Shown: one piece after another, positions 24,561 through 32,955 of the stretch
How the letters are laid out: every line of letters begins with the position of its first letter
Position numbering within the stretch: the stretch's first letter is position 1
Program-made: the position numbers and the translations under genes
Origin: Breznakiella homolactica
GTDB lineage: Bacteria > Spirochaetota > Spirochaetia > Treponematales > Breznakiellaceae
DNA: 64,000 nucleotides
Assembly: GCF_016616095.2 (NCBI RefSeq)
Contig: NZ_CP067089.2
Coordinates: 1,426,001-1,490,000 of the forward strand
Direction of reading: 5' to 3'
Notes under the pieces: generated by a model
The model's database searches: none
What the model saw: only the letters and a program-made list of their open reading frames with translations
Told to the model about the DNA's origin: nothing

Positions 24561-26759
24561 ATGGCGACTATTAAGGATATAGCCCAGCTCGCGGGGGTTT
24601 CCCAGGGTACGGTATCCCACGTACTCAACGGCAAGGGAAACGTCAGCAGCGAAAAAATCAAACTTGTACAGGACGCGGCGGCGAAACTCGGATACATCAT
24701 CAACGAACGGGCGAAAATTCTGCGCCAGGGAAAGGGCAGGATCCTGGCGGTGGTGCTTCCGAATATCCGGTTCAGGCAGTACGAGGATTTTCTTATTTCG
24801 TTTAAAGCCTTCGCGGAAAATCAGGGCTACACTGTGACTCCCTATATTTCCAACGACGATCCCGATACGGAGCGTTCTATTTTTAACCAGATCCGTTCCA
24901 GTATGGCCGCCGGGGCGGCGGTCTTTTCGTGCCTTCACCTGACTGCCGGGGATATCCGGGAACTGGGATTTTCCGAATGGGAACTGCTCTTCGCCGAACG
25001 GGACCAGCCTTTTCCCTGCAACTATATCGGCTTTGATTTTAAAGCCGCGGGCAAAGCCCTGGCCGCGGCGGCGGTTGAAAAAAAGCTGACTTCCCTGGCG
25101 CTGCTTACCGGCAGCCTGGAGTTTTCTAATGAAAAAGATTTCTTCGACGCCTTTACGGCGGAGTTAAAAAGAAACAGTTCCTGCACCCTGCACCATATTG
25201 AAACGAATCTCTTCCGCCGGTACCAGAGCGCTATGCAGCTGATGGATATAAAAAAAATCCAGGAGATTTTTTCCACCAACCATGGATTTGCCCGGACCGT
25301 CCGGGATGTGTACCAGACCTTTTTCCCCGCGATGCAGACCACCATTACCACGGTTCTGCCGCTGTTTACCATGCCGGAAAATATCTACCATAAATATGAG
25401 CTTAATTACCGGCTCATGGGCAAAACCGCGGCCCAGCATCTTATTGAGAATACGGAAGGGAAAACCACCCGCCGGCGGACCGTTCTGGAAAATACCGGTT
25501 TCAGGCAATGGTACAAGGGCCCGTCTTTTTCCCGGACCGCCGCGGAAAAGCTCCACATCCTTACTTTGGAAAGTCCCACCGCGGATGCCATGAAAACCCT
25601 TTCCCGGCTTTTTACGCAGGCGACGGGTATCGCGGTTCATATTTCAATTTTTTCCTACGATGAACTCCACGAGGTAATCAGCTCCATGGGAAAATCCAGT
25701 ATTTACGATGTGATCCGTCTGGACAGCACCATGCTTCCCTGGTTTGCCCCGCGGATTCTCCGGCCTCTCAGGGATATTGAACCGGACCTGGACATGGATG
25801 AGGGAAAATATATCGAAGGCCTGAGCCGGCAGTATTTTTTTGTGGAAGATATCCTGTATACGCTCCCGGTCACGCCCAGCACCCAGATGCTCTTTTATCG
25901 CAGGGACCTCTTCGAAAGCACGGTACTCAAACGGCTGTACCAGGAAAAATACAAAACGCCCCTGGTTCCGCCGCGGAATTTTGCGGAATACAACCGGATA
26001 GCCCGGTTCTTTACGGCAGGGGAAAATCCCCAATCCCCGGTGGAGTTCGGCAGCACCCTGACCCTGGGAAGCACCGGGGTGGCGGCCACGGAATTCCTGA
26101 CCCGGTATTTCAGCTATACCGACGCCTTGTTCGACGACACCGGCGCTCCCCTGGTGACGGGCAGCGCCGGCATCCGGGCGATGAAGGATCTGCTCGAAAT
26201 TCAGGCATACGCCCGGATCCCCTGCTCTTCCTGGTGGACCGACGCGGCCCGGGAATTCTCCGACGGCGGTGTGGCCATGACCATTCTGTACAGCAACTTC
26301 GCCTCGGGTATTTTCGGGCGGTCATCCCGGGTGATCAACAAAGTGGGATACGCGGTGGTTCCCGGGGGCAACCCCGTGCTCGGCGGCGGCGCTCTGGGGG
26401 TTTCAAAATTCAGCAAATACCCAAAGGAAGCCCTGGCGTACATAACTTGGATCTGCGATGAACCCATGTCCTCCGCCAGGACGCTCCTGGGCAGTGTGCC
26501 CCCCTGCCGGGAATCCTTCGACAACTACGAAATAATCGACGCCTATCCATGGCTGGAGCTTTCCAAGGAATGCTTTTCCCTGTCGAATTACCGGCGGACA
26601 CCGTCACGCAACAACGCGCCCTTTGACGACCGCCGCTTCCTCAGCATCCTGGGACGGGAAATAAAAAACGCCCTGGCCGGGGTGATCACCGCCGAAGAGG
26701 CCATGCAGAATGTGGCGGATGAATACAAATCCGTGGCCCGGAGCCTGCTCCACGGCTGA
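24561..26759 (+). CDS. Fusion regulator: LacI-type repressor joined to an ABC solute-binding-protein domain
   Basis: 732 residues. Residues 1-50 are a LacI helix-turn-helix (IKDIAQLAGVSQGTVSHVLN), followed by a LacI/periplasmic-binding-like sensor domain (about 58-320). From about 335 to the end the sequence reads as a family 1 extracellular solute-binding protein (LTLESPTADAMKTLSRLFTQ, SQYFFVEDILYTLPVTPSTQ-type region, GAGG-like VVPGGNPVLGGGALGVS, ALAYITWICDEP), but without a signal peptide, so it must work in the cytoplasm. The protein thus has two candidate ligand domains behind one DNA-binding domain. It is convergent with an ABC importer operon whose promoter carries a LacI-type palindrome, the likely target. 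Confidence 0.88.
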   Translation: MATIKDIAQLAGVSQGTVSHVLNGKGNVSSEKIKLVQDAAAKLGYIINERAKILRQGKGRILAVVLPNIRFRQYEDFLISFKAFAENQGYTVTPYISNDDPDTERSIFNQIRSSMAAGAAVFSCLHLTAGDIRELGFSEWELLFAERDQPFPCNYIGFDFKAAGKALAAAAVEKKLTSLALLTGSLEFSNEKDFFDAFTAELKRNSSCTLHHIETNLFRRYQSAMQLMDIKKIQEIFSTNHGFARTVRDVYQTFFPAMQTTITTVLPLFTMPENIYHKYELNYRLMGKTAAQHLIENTEGKTTRRRTVLENTGFRQWYKGPSFSRTAAEKLHILTLESPTADAMKTLSRLFTQATGIAVHISIFSYDELHEVISSMGKSSIYDVIRLDSTMLPWFAPRILRPLRDIEPDLDMDEGKYIEGLSRQYFFVEDILYTLPVTPSTQMLFYRRDLFESTVLKRLYQEKYKTPLVPPRNFAEYNRIARFFTAGENPQSPVEFGSTLTLGSTGVAATEFLTRYFSYTDALFDDTGAPLVTGSAGIRAMKDLLEIQAYARIPCSSWWTDAAREFSDGGVAMTILYSNFASGIFGRSSRVINKVGYAVVPGGNPVLGGGALGVSKFSKYPKEALAYITWICDEPMSSARTLLGSVPPCRESFDNYEIIDAYPWLELSKECFSLSNYRRTPSRNNAPFDDRRFLSILGREIKNALAGVITAEEAMQNVADEYKSVARSLLHG

Positions 26760-26811
26760 CCGCAAAAACGGGACGCGGAATTGAAACGGCCAAAGGTTCT
26801 GCTCCGCCCGG

Positions 26812-27525
26812 CTAAAGGCAGTTTCCGCCGGCGCCGGGCCGGTACAGTTCCGCCAGGCCGAAGCCTTTTTCCCGGAGCAGATCCCGGTAGTCCGAATCCA
26901 GATGCATACAGAAAATCCGGTTCCGGGTTTTTTCCGGGAAGATGCTTTCAAGATAGTCCAGACTCCCATGGGTCGGATGGTCCCCGTTCTTCAGGGCCGT
27001 ATCCTGGTAAATCCGGGAAATTGAACCTTCCAGAAATTGTGAGACCACCGTGTCGGGTACGAATCTGGCGTCCCCGGAATAGTAGATCCGTTCTTCCGGG
27101 CTGCTGATGATATATCCGAAACAGACCATATTATCCACGTGCTCCACCGTCACCGACTCGAAGGAAACAGCCTCCCCGCCGCCTGACAGCTGGGGAACGT
27201 GGCGGTAGCAGAACCGTTCAATGCCCATAAGATCCAGAAGCTGCACCGCTGTTTCCAGAGGATGGAGAACCCGAATGTTTTTTCCCAGAACGTAATAGCT
27301 GTATGAGATAAGCGAAGCGAGGCTGCCCACATGGTCACAGTGCAGATGGGTCAAAGCCACGGTGACCTGGGAAGCCCCTACAAAGTCGGGACTGTCCCAG
27401 AGCCGCCCGAAGGCGGTCTCCCCGCAGTCGAGGATGTAAAAATGATCCTTCCGGGTAAAAACCGCATTGGTATTTCCCATCGCCGGATTAAAAGCCGAAC
27501 CAAGCCCAAGAAATTGTATATCCAT
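26812..27525 (-). CDS. Metallo-beta-lactamase-fold hydrolase (RNase Z / phosphodiesterase-like)
   Basis: 237 residues from ATG 27525 with AAGGA seven bases upstream. Motifs: FLGLGSAFNPAMGNTNAVF (N-terminus), THLHCDHVGSL (the complete HxHxDH, about residue 78), YSGDARF (about 160) and a late MHLDSDY. The overall order resembles RNase Z / PhnP-type phosphodiesterases, but the tRNA-binding arm of RNase Z is not evident. Being the last gene of a glycerol-phosphate-like importer operon (19-bp gap), it may hydrolyse a phosphodiester brought in by that system. Substrate not shown. Confidence 0.75.
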   Translation of the reverse strand: MDIQFLGLGSAFNPAMGNTNAVFTRKDHFYILDCGETAFGRLWDSPDFVGASQVTVALTHLHCDHVGSLASLISYSYYVLGKNIRVLHPLETAVQLLDLMGIERFCYRHVPQLSGGGEAVSFESVTVEHVDNMVCFGYIISSPEERIYYSGDARFVPDTVVSQFLEGSISRIYQDTALKNGDHPTHGSLDYLESIFPEKTRNRIFCMHLDSDYRDLLREKGFGLAELYRPGAGGNCL

Positions 27526-27544
27526 CGCAGTATCCTTCAATGCC

Positions 27545-28354
27545 TTACTTGATGCCTGAGCTCACAAAGCTGTTGATAAATTTCTTCTGGAATATAAAAA
27601 AGAGTATCACCAGGGGGGCGCAGATAATGAATGTGGCGGCGCACACATTGGCCCACTGCATGACCGCTTCCTTGGACTTGGCGAACAGGGCAAGCCCCAC
27701 CGTCAGGGTCCTGTTCTCCGGTGAATTCGTGACGATCAGAGGCCAGAGGAAGTTGTTCCAGTGGTAGCTGACGGATACCAGGCCGAAGGAAATGTACGCG
27801 GTCTTGGCGCTGGGAACGTAGACATTGGTAATCACCTGGAAGGTATTGCAGCCGTCGATAACCGCCGCTTCCGCCAGGGCCCGGGGAATGGTCTTGAAAT
27901 TCTGCCGGAGCAGGAATATGCCCATGGCGCTTCCGAAGAACGGCAGCATGATGCCGAGCTTCGTATCCGTCAGTCCCAGATCGCTGAGGGTCATGTAATT
28001 CGGGCTTATGAGAACATCATTGGGAATGATGATCTGGGCGAAGATTATAAGGAACACCAGTTTTTCACCCTTGAATTTGAGCACCGCCAGGGCATAGGCG
28101 GCCATGGTGACGGTTACAAACTGGACACCGTAGGTACAGACCACAATGGTTATGGTGTTGAGGTAATACTGGGCAAAGGGTACGGCGTTCCAGACGTACT
28201 TGATATTGTCCAGCGTCGGTTTGGCCTTGGGAAAAATAGACATGATAAATGAAGCTTCGGTAAAAGCGGTTCCCACCATCCACACCAGCGGAATAAGCCA
28301 GATAAGGGCGAGGATAATTCCCGCTGTAAGGACCGGAATTTGGTTTTTGCGCAT
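27545..28354 (-). CDS. Sugar/glycerol-phosphate ABC transporter permease, MalG/UgpE type
   Basis: 269 residues, six predicted membrane helices, starting at ATG 28354 with AGGGGA upstream. The conserved EAA loop is EAAVIDGCNTFQVITNVYVP (about residue 160), the contact site for the ATPase. The N-terminus (LIWLIPLVWMVGTAFTE) and C-terminus are typical of the MalG/UgpE branch of CUT1 importers. It forms the inner-membrane channel together with the permease at 28367. No ATPase is encoded in this operon. Confidence 0.9.
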   Translation of the reverse strand: MRKNQIPVLTAGIILALIWLIPLVWMVGTAFTEASFIMSIFPKAKPTLDNIKYVWNAVPFAQYYLNTITIVVCTYGVQFVTVTMAAYALAVLKFKGEKLVFLIIFAQIIIPNDVLISPNYMTLSDLGLTDTKLGIMLPFFGSAMGIFLLRQNFKTIPRALAEAAVIDGCNTFQVITNVYVPSAKTAYISFGLVSVSYHWNNFLWPLIVTNSPENRTLTVGLALFAKSKEAVMQWANVCAATFIICAPLVILFFIFQKKFINSFVSSGIK

Positions 28355-28366
28355 TTGAATTTTCCC

Positions 28367-29272
28367 CTAGTTGTAATGGATCCTGCTGTCGGTCTTGAGA
28401 AACTGCAGCATGGAAACGAAAAGCATGATCACCAGCATAATCACCGTCAGCGCCGACGCTTTGGCCTGGTCAAAGAAAATAAAACCCTGCTGGTAAATGT
28501 AGTACAGCAGCAAGGTACTGGCGTTGTTCGGCGCGCCCTCGGTCATGATTACGATATGGTCCACCAGTTTTATGCTGTTGGTTATGGCAATGGTTGAAAC
28601 AAACAGCAGGGTCGGCCCCAGGAGCGGCAGGGTTATCTTGCGGAAAACCGTCCACGGCCGGGCGCCGTCAATGGTGGCGGCTTCGTACATTTCAACATTG
28701 ATATTCTGGAGTCCCGACAGGAAAAAAATCATGAGGTATCCCGCTTCCTTCCATACATACATTACGGACATAGAGGGGAGCACCGTATTCCGGTTGGAGA
28801 GTACATCCAGGGGTTTTAGGCCGATTTTTACCAGAAACTGGTCCAGCATTCCGGTATTGGCCATATAGATGAACAGCCAGATGCTGGCGATGGCGATCAT
28901 GGGCATAACCACGGGATAAAAGAAAGCCGTCCGCAGGAATCCGACGCCTTTGATTTTCCTGTTTACCAGCATGGCCAGGCCGAGGCCGATTACCATACTG
29001 GGAATAACCGTCAGCACCGAAAAATACAGGGTGTTCCCCATTATTTTCCAGAACAGCGGAGATTTTGCGAAGTCGATGTAATTTTTAAACCCGATGAATT
29101 CCGGCTCCCGCATTCCCAGGGCGTATTCGGTAAGCCCCAGGTAAAAGCTCCTGAAAATCGGAAATATTGTAAATAAAAGCAGAAACACAAGAGCCGGTGC
29201 CAGCAGCGCCCAGGCAAGGACATTGGATTTCAGTCCCGGACTGAGGGGCGACCGGAGGGCTTTTCGCGCCAT
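28367..29272 (-). CDS. Sugar/glycerol-phosphate ABC transporter permease, MalF/UgpA type
   Basis: 301 residues, six membrane helices, ATG 29272 with GGAG upstream. The EAA loop is EAATIDGARPWTVFRKITLP (about residue 200), and the first helix (ALLAPALVFLLLFTIFPIFR) is the UgpA/MalF hallmark. It pairs with the MalG-type permease whose start lies 12 bp after its stop. A strong GC hairpin separates it from the upstream binding-protein gene, consistent with lower permease expression. Confidence 0.9.
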   Translation of the reverse strand: MARKALRSPLSPGLKSNVLAWALLAPALVFLLLFTIFPIFRSFYLGLTEYALGMREPEFIGFKNYIDFAKSPLFWKIMGNTLYFSVLTVIPSMVIGLGLAMLVNRKIKGVGFLRTAFFYPVVMPMIAIASIWLFIYMANTGMLDQFLVKIGLKPLDVLSNRNTVLPSMSVMYVWKEAGYLMIFFLSGLQNINVEMYEAATIDGARPWTVFRKITLPLLGPTLLFVSTIAITNSIKLVDHIVIMTEGAPNNASTLLLYYIYQQGFIFFDQAKASALTVIMLVIMLFVSMLQFLKTDSRIHYN

Positions 29273-29293
29273 GACAATTCTCCTAAATTCAAA

Positions 29294-29317
29294 CCGCGGG
29301 GCTTTCCGGCCCCGCGG
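29294..29317 (-). promoter_or_regulatory. Intercistronic hairpin between binding-protein and permease genes
   Basis: A 9-bp perfect stem CCGCGGGGC / GCCCCGCGG with a six-base loop lies in the 53-bp gap. No U-run follows, so it is more likely an RNA-stabilising or processing hairpin than a terminator. Similar hairpins sit at the same place in the importers at 49.8 and 63.4 kb. Confidence 0.6.
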
Positions 29318-29325
29318 CGGTGTGA

Positions 29326-30651
29326 TTACTGGTATCTCCGGAGTGCTTCATCCGCCTGGGTCTGGGCGGTTCTGAGCGCCTGGGCGGCGGTGGCTTCGCC
29401 GGTAACCGCGGACTGGATGTTGTCGTTGAGAATGCGCCACATCCTGGCCGCGTCGTAGGTGGTCAGTTCCGGTTTGGCCAGGGGGATCTGGTCAAAGGCC
29501 ACTTTGGCCTGGGGAACACTGGCGTAGTAGTCCTTCATGATCTGGGTATTCATGGCGGATTTGCGGGTGGCCACGTAGCCGGTATCCACGTTCCACTGGG
29601 CGGTCCGTTCCGGGGTGGTGGCGAACTTGATGAATTCCCAGGCGGCCTTCTGGCGTTCCGGGGAGATACCCGCGGAAATGTAGAAGTTGCCGCCGCCGGT
29701 GGGAGCGGCCTGGCGCTTGTTCCCCGGGAGGAAGCACACACCGAATTCAAAATCCGCGTTGTTGTTGATATTGGTAAGATTCCCCGTGGTGTGGTAGATC
29801 ATGGCAACCTGGCCCGCCAAAAACTGGCCGGGGAGATCGGTCCACTGGACAATACCCTTCTGCATAACATTGTACCGGTTCTGCAGATCCAGCCAGAACT
29901 GGAGGGCTTCCACGTTTTCCGGCGTATCGAAGTACACTTTCTTGCCGTCTTCGCTCATGAGGTTGCGGCCGTCCGCGGAATTCTGCAGGGCGAACCCGGT
30001 GAAACCCCACTGTGCGGATCCGGAATTGAGGGCAAGCCCTACGCCGTAGCGCTGCACATTCCCGGAGGCGTCCCGCTTGGTCAGTTTCTGGGAATATTCA
30101 ACGAGCTGCGCCCAGGTTACCGGGGGCTTTTCCGGATCGAGGCCGGCTTCCCGGAAGGCGTCCTTGTTGTAGAACATAACCATGGTGCTCCGCTGGAAGG
30201 GGATGCTGTAAATTTTTCCGTCCACCCAGGAATCTTCCATGAAGCCTTCAAGGAAATCATTGATATACGCCTGACCCGCAGCGCCGTCAGCGGCGATAAG
30301 ATCATCCAGGGGAATGGCCGCGCCCGAGGCGGCCATGGAGAAGCGCTGGGTCGCCAGATTGATAAAGAAATCCGGCGGGTTTTTGCCCTGGATTGCGGTC
30401 TGGATTTTTACCACCGTATCGTCGTAGTTGCCGGTATACACGGGCTTGATCACGATATTGGGATTTTCCTTGGTAAAATCATCGCATATCTGGTCGATAA
30501 GTTTGGTCAAAGGTCCCCCGACCTGCACGGGGTAAAAAAATGTCAGTTCCATCTTACCGGATGATGAACTGTCACCGGAACCGCCGGCGCTCAGGAATGA
30601 AATCGCCGCCAGGCACAGTACCAGTGCTATGGCTAAGATTTTCCGTTTCAT
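29326..30651 (-). CDS. ABC transporter solute-binding protein, family 1 (UgpB-like)
   Basis: 441 residues; ATG 30651 follows GAGGAGG. The signal sequence ends FLSAGGSGDSSSS with no cysteine, so it is probably a free periplasmic protein rather than a lipoprotein. The body matches CUT1 binding proteins of the UgpB group: IYSIPFQRSTMVMFYNKDAF, QGKNPPDFFINLATQ, GQVAMIYHTTGNLTN, AAWEFIKFATTPERTAQW. Glycerol-3-phosphate or a glycerophosphodiester is the family guess; a sugar cannot be excluded. It is the first gene of an operon with two permeases and an MBL hydrolase, behind a promoter with a LacI-type operator. Confidence 0.88.
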   Translation of the reverse strand: MKRKILAIALVLCLAAISFLSAGGSGDSSSSGKMELTFFYPVQVGGPLTKLIDQICDDFTKENPNIVIKPVYTGNYDDTVVKIQTAIQGKNPPDFFINLATQRFSMAASGAAIPLDDLIAADGAAGQAYINDFLEGFMEDSWVDGKIYSIPFQRSTMVMFYNKDAFREAGLDPEKPPVTWAQLVEYSQKLTKRDASGNVQRYGVGLALNSGSAQWGFTGFALQNSADGRNLMSEDGKKVYFDTPENVEALQFWLDLQNRYNVMQKGIVQWTDLPGQFLAGQVAMIYHTTGNLTNINNNADFEFGVCFLPGNKRQAAPTGGGNFYISAGISPERQKAAWEFIKFATTPERTAQWNVDTGYVATRKSAMNTQIMKDYYASVPQAKVAFDQIPLAKPELTTYDAARMWRILNDNIQSAVTGEATAAQALRTAQTQADEALRRYQ

Positions 30652-30688
30652 GCAGCCTCCTCATTGAACATTCATACAAGATTGTGCC

Positions 30689-30718
30689 ATTGTAAGCCTG
30701 AATATTGAAACGTGTCAA
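30689..30718 (-). promoter_or_regulatory. Promoter of the UgpB-like importer operon
   Basis: On the minus strand, TTGACA (30718-30713) and TACAAT (30694-30689) are separated by 18 bp and lie 38 bp upstream of the start codon, close to the sigma-70 consensus. Confidence 0.65.
30705..30718. promoter_or_regulatory. LacI-family operator overlapping the -35 box
   Basis: TTGAAACGTGTCAA is a 14-bp palindrome apart from one mismatched pair, with the central CG typical of LacI-family sites. It covers the TTGACA box, so binding would block RNA polymerase. The convergent LacI fusion gene at 24561-26759 is the nearest candidate regulator (inference). Confidence 0.55.
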
Positions 30719-30789
30719 TTATTTTTTTGAAAGATTGCTTCCCCGTAAAAAAACAGCGCCGCCGGAGTTTTATAAACCTCAGCGGTAAT

Positions 30790-31320
30790 TCAGATAATAT
30801 TCTTTTTCAGATCTTCATAGATACCGAAATTCTCGCGGTCGAAACATACGAAAATAACGCGTCTGATTCCCGGAACTTCCGGCAGGGTTTTTACCACCGC
30901 GTCAAAGGCAATTTCCGCGGCTGCCTGTCTGGGATAACGGTAAACCCCGGTGCTGATATTGGGGAAGGCGATACTTTCGAGTCCCTCACTTTGAGCCAGG
31001 AGCAGACTTTTCCGGTAGCAGGAAGCCAGCAGTCCCGGTTCACCCCGGCTCCCGCCGTTCCAGACCGGACCTACGGTATGGATAACCCTTCTGCAGGAAA
31101 GATTATACGCCCCGGTAATAACCGCTTCTCCCGCCGGGCAGCCGCCCTGACGGGCCGCGATCTCCCGGCATTCAGCGAGAAGCCCCGGCCCAGCGGCCCG
31201 GTGAATCGCTCCGTCAACGCCGCCGCCCCCGAGGAGGCTTGAGTTGGCGGCGTTCACAATGGCATCCGCCGCCAGCGCCGTAATATCCCCGAGGATAACT
31301 TCGATAGTTTGTTCTGCCAT
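30790..31320 (-). CDS. Macro-domain protein (O-acetyl-ADP-ribose deacetylase-like)
   Basis: 176 residues from ATG 31320 with AAGGAG five bases upstream. It is a stand-alone macro domain: [40 protein letters not shown] (the ADP-ribose phosphate loop), [12 protein letters not shown], and [20 protein letters not shown]. The Asn in IVNAANSSL and the GVDGAIH stretch match YmdB-type deacetylases. It probably removes ADP-ribose or acetyl groups from proteins, RNA or O-acetyl-ADP-ribose. Monocistronic by context; a repeat element begins 17 bp upstream of its start, between it and the divergent icd. Confidence 0.92.
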   Translation of the reverse strand: MAEQTIEVILGDITALAADAIVNAANSSLLGGGGVDGAIHRAAGPGLLAECREIAARQGGCPAGEAVITGAYNLSCRRVIHTVGPVWNGGSRGEPGLLASCYRKSLLLAQSEGLESIAFPNISTGVYRYPRQAAAEIAFDAVVKTLPEVPGIRRVIFVCFDRENFGIYEDLKKNII

Positions 31321-31336
31321 GGTATCTCCTTGAAAA

Positions 31337-31642
31337 ACCAGAAGTGGGGGTGACGTAAGACTTGCCGCAGAGGCGGCAAGTCTTTTAGGAGTTTTGCTCC
31401 GCAAAACTCCACACGTAATGCGGCAAGGCTGAAGTCAGGGGGAGCCGCCCTCTTCTCAGGGCAGCACAGCGCCGGTTAAGCCGGAAAGCACCCGGCATAA
31501 TGGGTAGCGCCGGGTCTCTCGTATAAAACGACTTTCGAGGCCGCAGGCCGACGAGGAGCCAACACCATTTTCCTCCGACGGGCCCCGCAGTACCTGTAAA
31601 CACAGGTGCTTTCCGGATTGTCAGACTCTGTGCTCCCCCTCT
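31337..31642 (-). repeat. Palindromic element, family 1 type II (copy J), mismatched core stem
   Basis: A full-length copy with tail hairpins (GACTTGCC...GGCAAGTC; GGAGTTTTGC-TCC-GCAAAACTCC), GGGGGAGC block, arms GCCGGAAAGCACCCGG and GGTGCTTTCCGG, and terminal GACTCTGTGCTCCCCCTC. The conserved loop is intact (31530-31560), but the two stem arms (CTCTCGTATAAAA and AACACCATTTTCCTCC) do not pair. It looks like a join of two copies with different stems. The rest of the gap (31643-31717) holds TATACT at about 31673 as a possible -10 for icd. Confidence 0.75.
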
Positions 31643-31717
31643 ATCTTACTGGAAAAATAGTCCTGTTATCAGTATACTGCCCTATCAGGTACAGACAAGT
31701 TTTTTCGGAGGACATAC

Positions 31718-32917
31718 ATGGCGGCATTAATTGAAATGAAGGAACCCCTGGTTGAGATTGACGGCGACGAGATGACCCGGGTGCTCTGGGCTCTGGTAAA
31801 GGAAAAACTTATCCTTCCCTTCGTGGATCTGAAAACAGAATACTACGACCTGGGGATCATGAACCGGGACGCCACCGGCGACGCGGTTACCGCGGAGTCG
31901 GCGGAGGCCATCCTCCGGTACGGTGTGGGGGTAAAATGCGCCACCATCACCAGCAACGCCGCCCGGAAAGAAGAATACGGCCTCAAAGCCCTCCACCCGA
32001 GTCCCAACGCAACCATCCGGGCAATACTGGACGGAACGGTATTCCGCAAGCCCATCGCGGTATCGTCAATAAAACCCAGTGTTTCAAGCTGGAAGAAACC
32101 CATCACCATCGGCCGCCACGCCTACGGGGATGTCTATAAAAACGCGGAAATGGCCGTGCCCGGACCGGGGACGGTGGAGCTGGTGTACACCGGCCGGGAT
32201 GGGACGGAATCCCGTGTAACCGTGGCGGAGATGCCCGGGCCGGGGGTCGTCCAGGGCATGCACAACCTGGATGAGTCCATCCGGAGTTTCGCCCGGGCGT
32301 GTTTTCTCTATGCCATCGATGAAAAGCTCCCGGTCTGGTTCGCCACCAAGGATACCATTTCAAAGACCTACGACGGCCGCTTTAAGGAAATTTTCAGCCG
32401 GGTGTACGAAGAGGAATTCAAGGAAAAATGCCGGGAAGCGGGAATTTCGTATTTTTATACCCTCATTGACGACGCGGTCGCCCGGGTGGTTAAGAGCGAC
32501 GGCGGCTTCCTCTGGGCGTGCAAGAACTACGACGGCGATGTGATGAGCGATATGGTCGCCAGCGCCGCGGGAAGCCTGGCCATGATGACCAGCGTCCTGG
32601 TATCTCCCTCGGGGGCAACGGAATACGAAGCCGCCCACGGGACGGTTCAGCAGCACTACTACCGATGGCAGAAGGGAGAACGGACCAGCACCAATCCGGT
32701 GGCCCTGATTTTCGCGTGGACCGGTGCCCTGGCGAAACGGGGAGAGATTGACAATACCCCGGATCTCGCGGATTTTGCGCGGCGCCTGGAAAAAGCGACC
32801 TTAAGGACCATTGAAGAAGGGGACATGACCGGTGACCTGCTCCGCCTGGCGGATCCCGCCCCGGCAAAAGCCCTCGATTCATGGGAGTTTATTGACGCCA
32901 TTGCCGGAAGGCTGTAG
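31718..32917 (+). CDS. icd: NADP-dependent isocitrate dehydrogenase
   Basis: 399 residues of the homodimeric eukaryote-like type II family (start [20 protein letters not shown]). Substrate-binding residues appear in [12 protein letters not shown] and the phosphate loop region [20 protein letters not shown]. Metal ligands are in [19 protein letters not shown] and [12 protein letters not shown], and the NADP-binding [18 protein letters not shown] is near residue 310. It converts isocitrate to 2-oxoglutarate and supplies NADPH and the precursor for glutamate. ATG 31718 has CGGAGG upstream. It is convergent with the glycosyltransferase gene. Confidence 0.94.
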   Translation: MAALIEMKEPLVEIDGDEMTRVLWALVKEKLILPFVDLKTEYYDLGIMNRDATGDAVTAESAEAILRYGVGVKCATITSNAARKEEYGLKALHPSPNATIRAILDGTVFRKPIAVSSIKPSVSSWKKPITIGRHAYGDVYKNAEMAVPGPGTVELVYTGRDGTESRVTVAEMPGPGVVQGMHNLDESIRSFARACFLYAIDEKLPVWFATKDTISKTYDGRFKEIFSRVYEEEFKEKCREAGISYFYTLIDDAVARVVKSDGGFLWACKNYDGDVMSDMVASAAGSLAMMTSVLVSPSGATEYEAAHGTVQQHYYRWQKGERTSTNPVALIFAWTGALAKRGEIDNTPDLADFARRLEKATLRTIEEGDMTGDLLRLADPAPAKALDSWEFIDAIAGRL

Positions 32918-32955
32918 CGGTCAGGATCCGGCCGTCCGGATAAGCCCGGGAACCG

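Noticed and set aside
30121..30305. Open frames opposite the binding-protein gene (e.g. 29791-30564 on the plus strand)
   Set aside because: Mirror frames caused by GC-rich codon usage; they have no ribosome sites and no family resemblance.
1311..31642. CRISPR array made of the recurring loop sequence
   Set aside because: Copies are kilobases apart, face both ways and are self-complementary; there are no regular spacers and no cas genes.
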